Source of the DNA: UBA967 sp044375555
GTDB taxonomy: Bacteria > Verrucomicrobiota > Verrucomicrobiia > Chthoniobacterales > Terrimicrobiaceae
Direction: 5' to 3'
DNA: 32,366 nt
NCBI GenBank assembly: GCA_044375555.1
Contig: JBILML010000030.1
Location: 1 to 32,366, forward strand
The notes under the pieces are model-generated. The model searched no databases, was not told the origin of the DNA, and saw nothing but the letters and a program-made list of their open reading frames with translations. Both the position numbers and the translations under genes were made by a program. Positions 32,205 through 32,366 of the stretch are shown here, in pieces; position 1 is the stretch's first letter, and each line of letters starts with the position of its first letter.

Positions 32205-32366
32205 ATGACACCCCCTCGCCCTTCACCCTCTTCCTCTATTCTTTCGTATCGTTGCGCCTCATTGGTCTTGGGGATTTGTTTGTTGGGGATTTCCGCGTGT
32301 GACCAGCGCGTTGCGGACAGCACACCTCCGGCCCCGGCGCCCAAAGCGGTCGAACAGCCCGTTGCG
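32205..32366 (+). CDS. N-terminal part of a lipoprotein, cut by the window end
   Basis: An ATG at 32205 opens a frame that runs to the last base (54 codons). It encodes a hydrophobic signal core (SLVLGICLLGIS) followed by a lipobox I-S-A-C with Cys32 as the predicted lipidated residue. An Asp at +2 and a Pro/Ala-rich linker (STPPAPAPKAVEQPVA) follow. The product is probably an envelope lipoprotein; the functional domain lies beyond the window, so nothing more can be said. An upstream ATG is not available in frame close by, and an A-rich stretch precedes the start. Confidence 0.65.
   Translation, partial: MTPPRPSPSSSILSYRCASLVLGICLLGISACDQRVADSTPPAPAPKAVEQPVA

Overview
The window looks like chromosomal DNA of a moderately GC-rich, Gram-negative-type bacterium, most likely from the PVC group and probably Verrucomicrobiota. 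That placement is inferred from family knowledge, not from a marker-gene comparison. The clues are a complete dcw cluster with a divergent FtsZ, a MurC-MurB fusion, a DNPR-type (meso-diaminopimelate) MurE, a very large PEP-CTERM protein built of autotransporter-type beta-strand repeats, a discoidin-like sensor kinase, and intergenic DNA full of small palindromic repeats.

Positions 1-16735 hold one unbroken rightward division and cell wall (dcw) operon: (end of a probable ftsL)-ftsI-murE-murF-mraY-murD-LysM protein-ftsW-murG-murC/murB-ddl-ftsQ-ftsA-ftsZ. Nearly every junction is an ATGA, TAATG or TGATG overlap, or a gap of a few bases; the largest gap is 34 bases, before ftsW. Together these genes make the UDP-MurNAc-pentapeptide (murB/C/D/E/F, ddl), load it onto the lipid carrier and add GlcNAc (mraY, murG), polymerise and cross-link it at the septum (ftsW, ftsI), and build the division ring (ftsQ, ftsA, ftsZ).

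Positions 16803-19584 (leftward) carry ychF followed by an unusual membrane protein: an excisionase/MerR-type helix-turn-helix, an acidic linker, one transmembrane helix, a Pro/Ala-rich stretch and a C-terminal OmpA-type peptidoglycan-binding domain. It converges on ftsZ and has a RodZ-like topology; I consider it the most interesting gene here. Rightward aroB and a tRNA-Ser(UGA) gene follow.

Positions 20895-22183 contain no credible gene. They are a mosaic of repeats: GAA-triloop mini-hairpins, a copy of the tRNA 3' end, a 70-bp direct repeat, paired 56-bp and 90-bp blocks, and palindromes of the GTGGGCG/CGCCCAC type.

Positions 22184-27412 (leftward) encode a surface protein of about 1,700 residues with roughly twelve beta-strand repeats and a PEP-CTERM tail. 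A palindromic repeat lies inside its 5' coding end. Diverging from it is a sensor kinase/response regulator pair (27477-30163), then a secreted SGNH hydrolase, a small secreted EF-hand protein and the start of a lipoprotein cut by the window edge.
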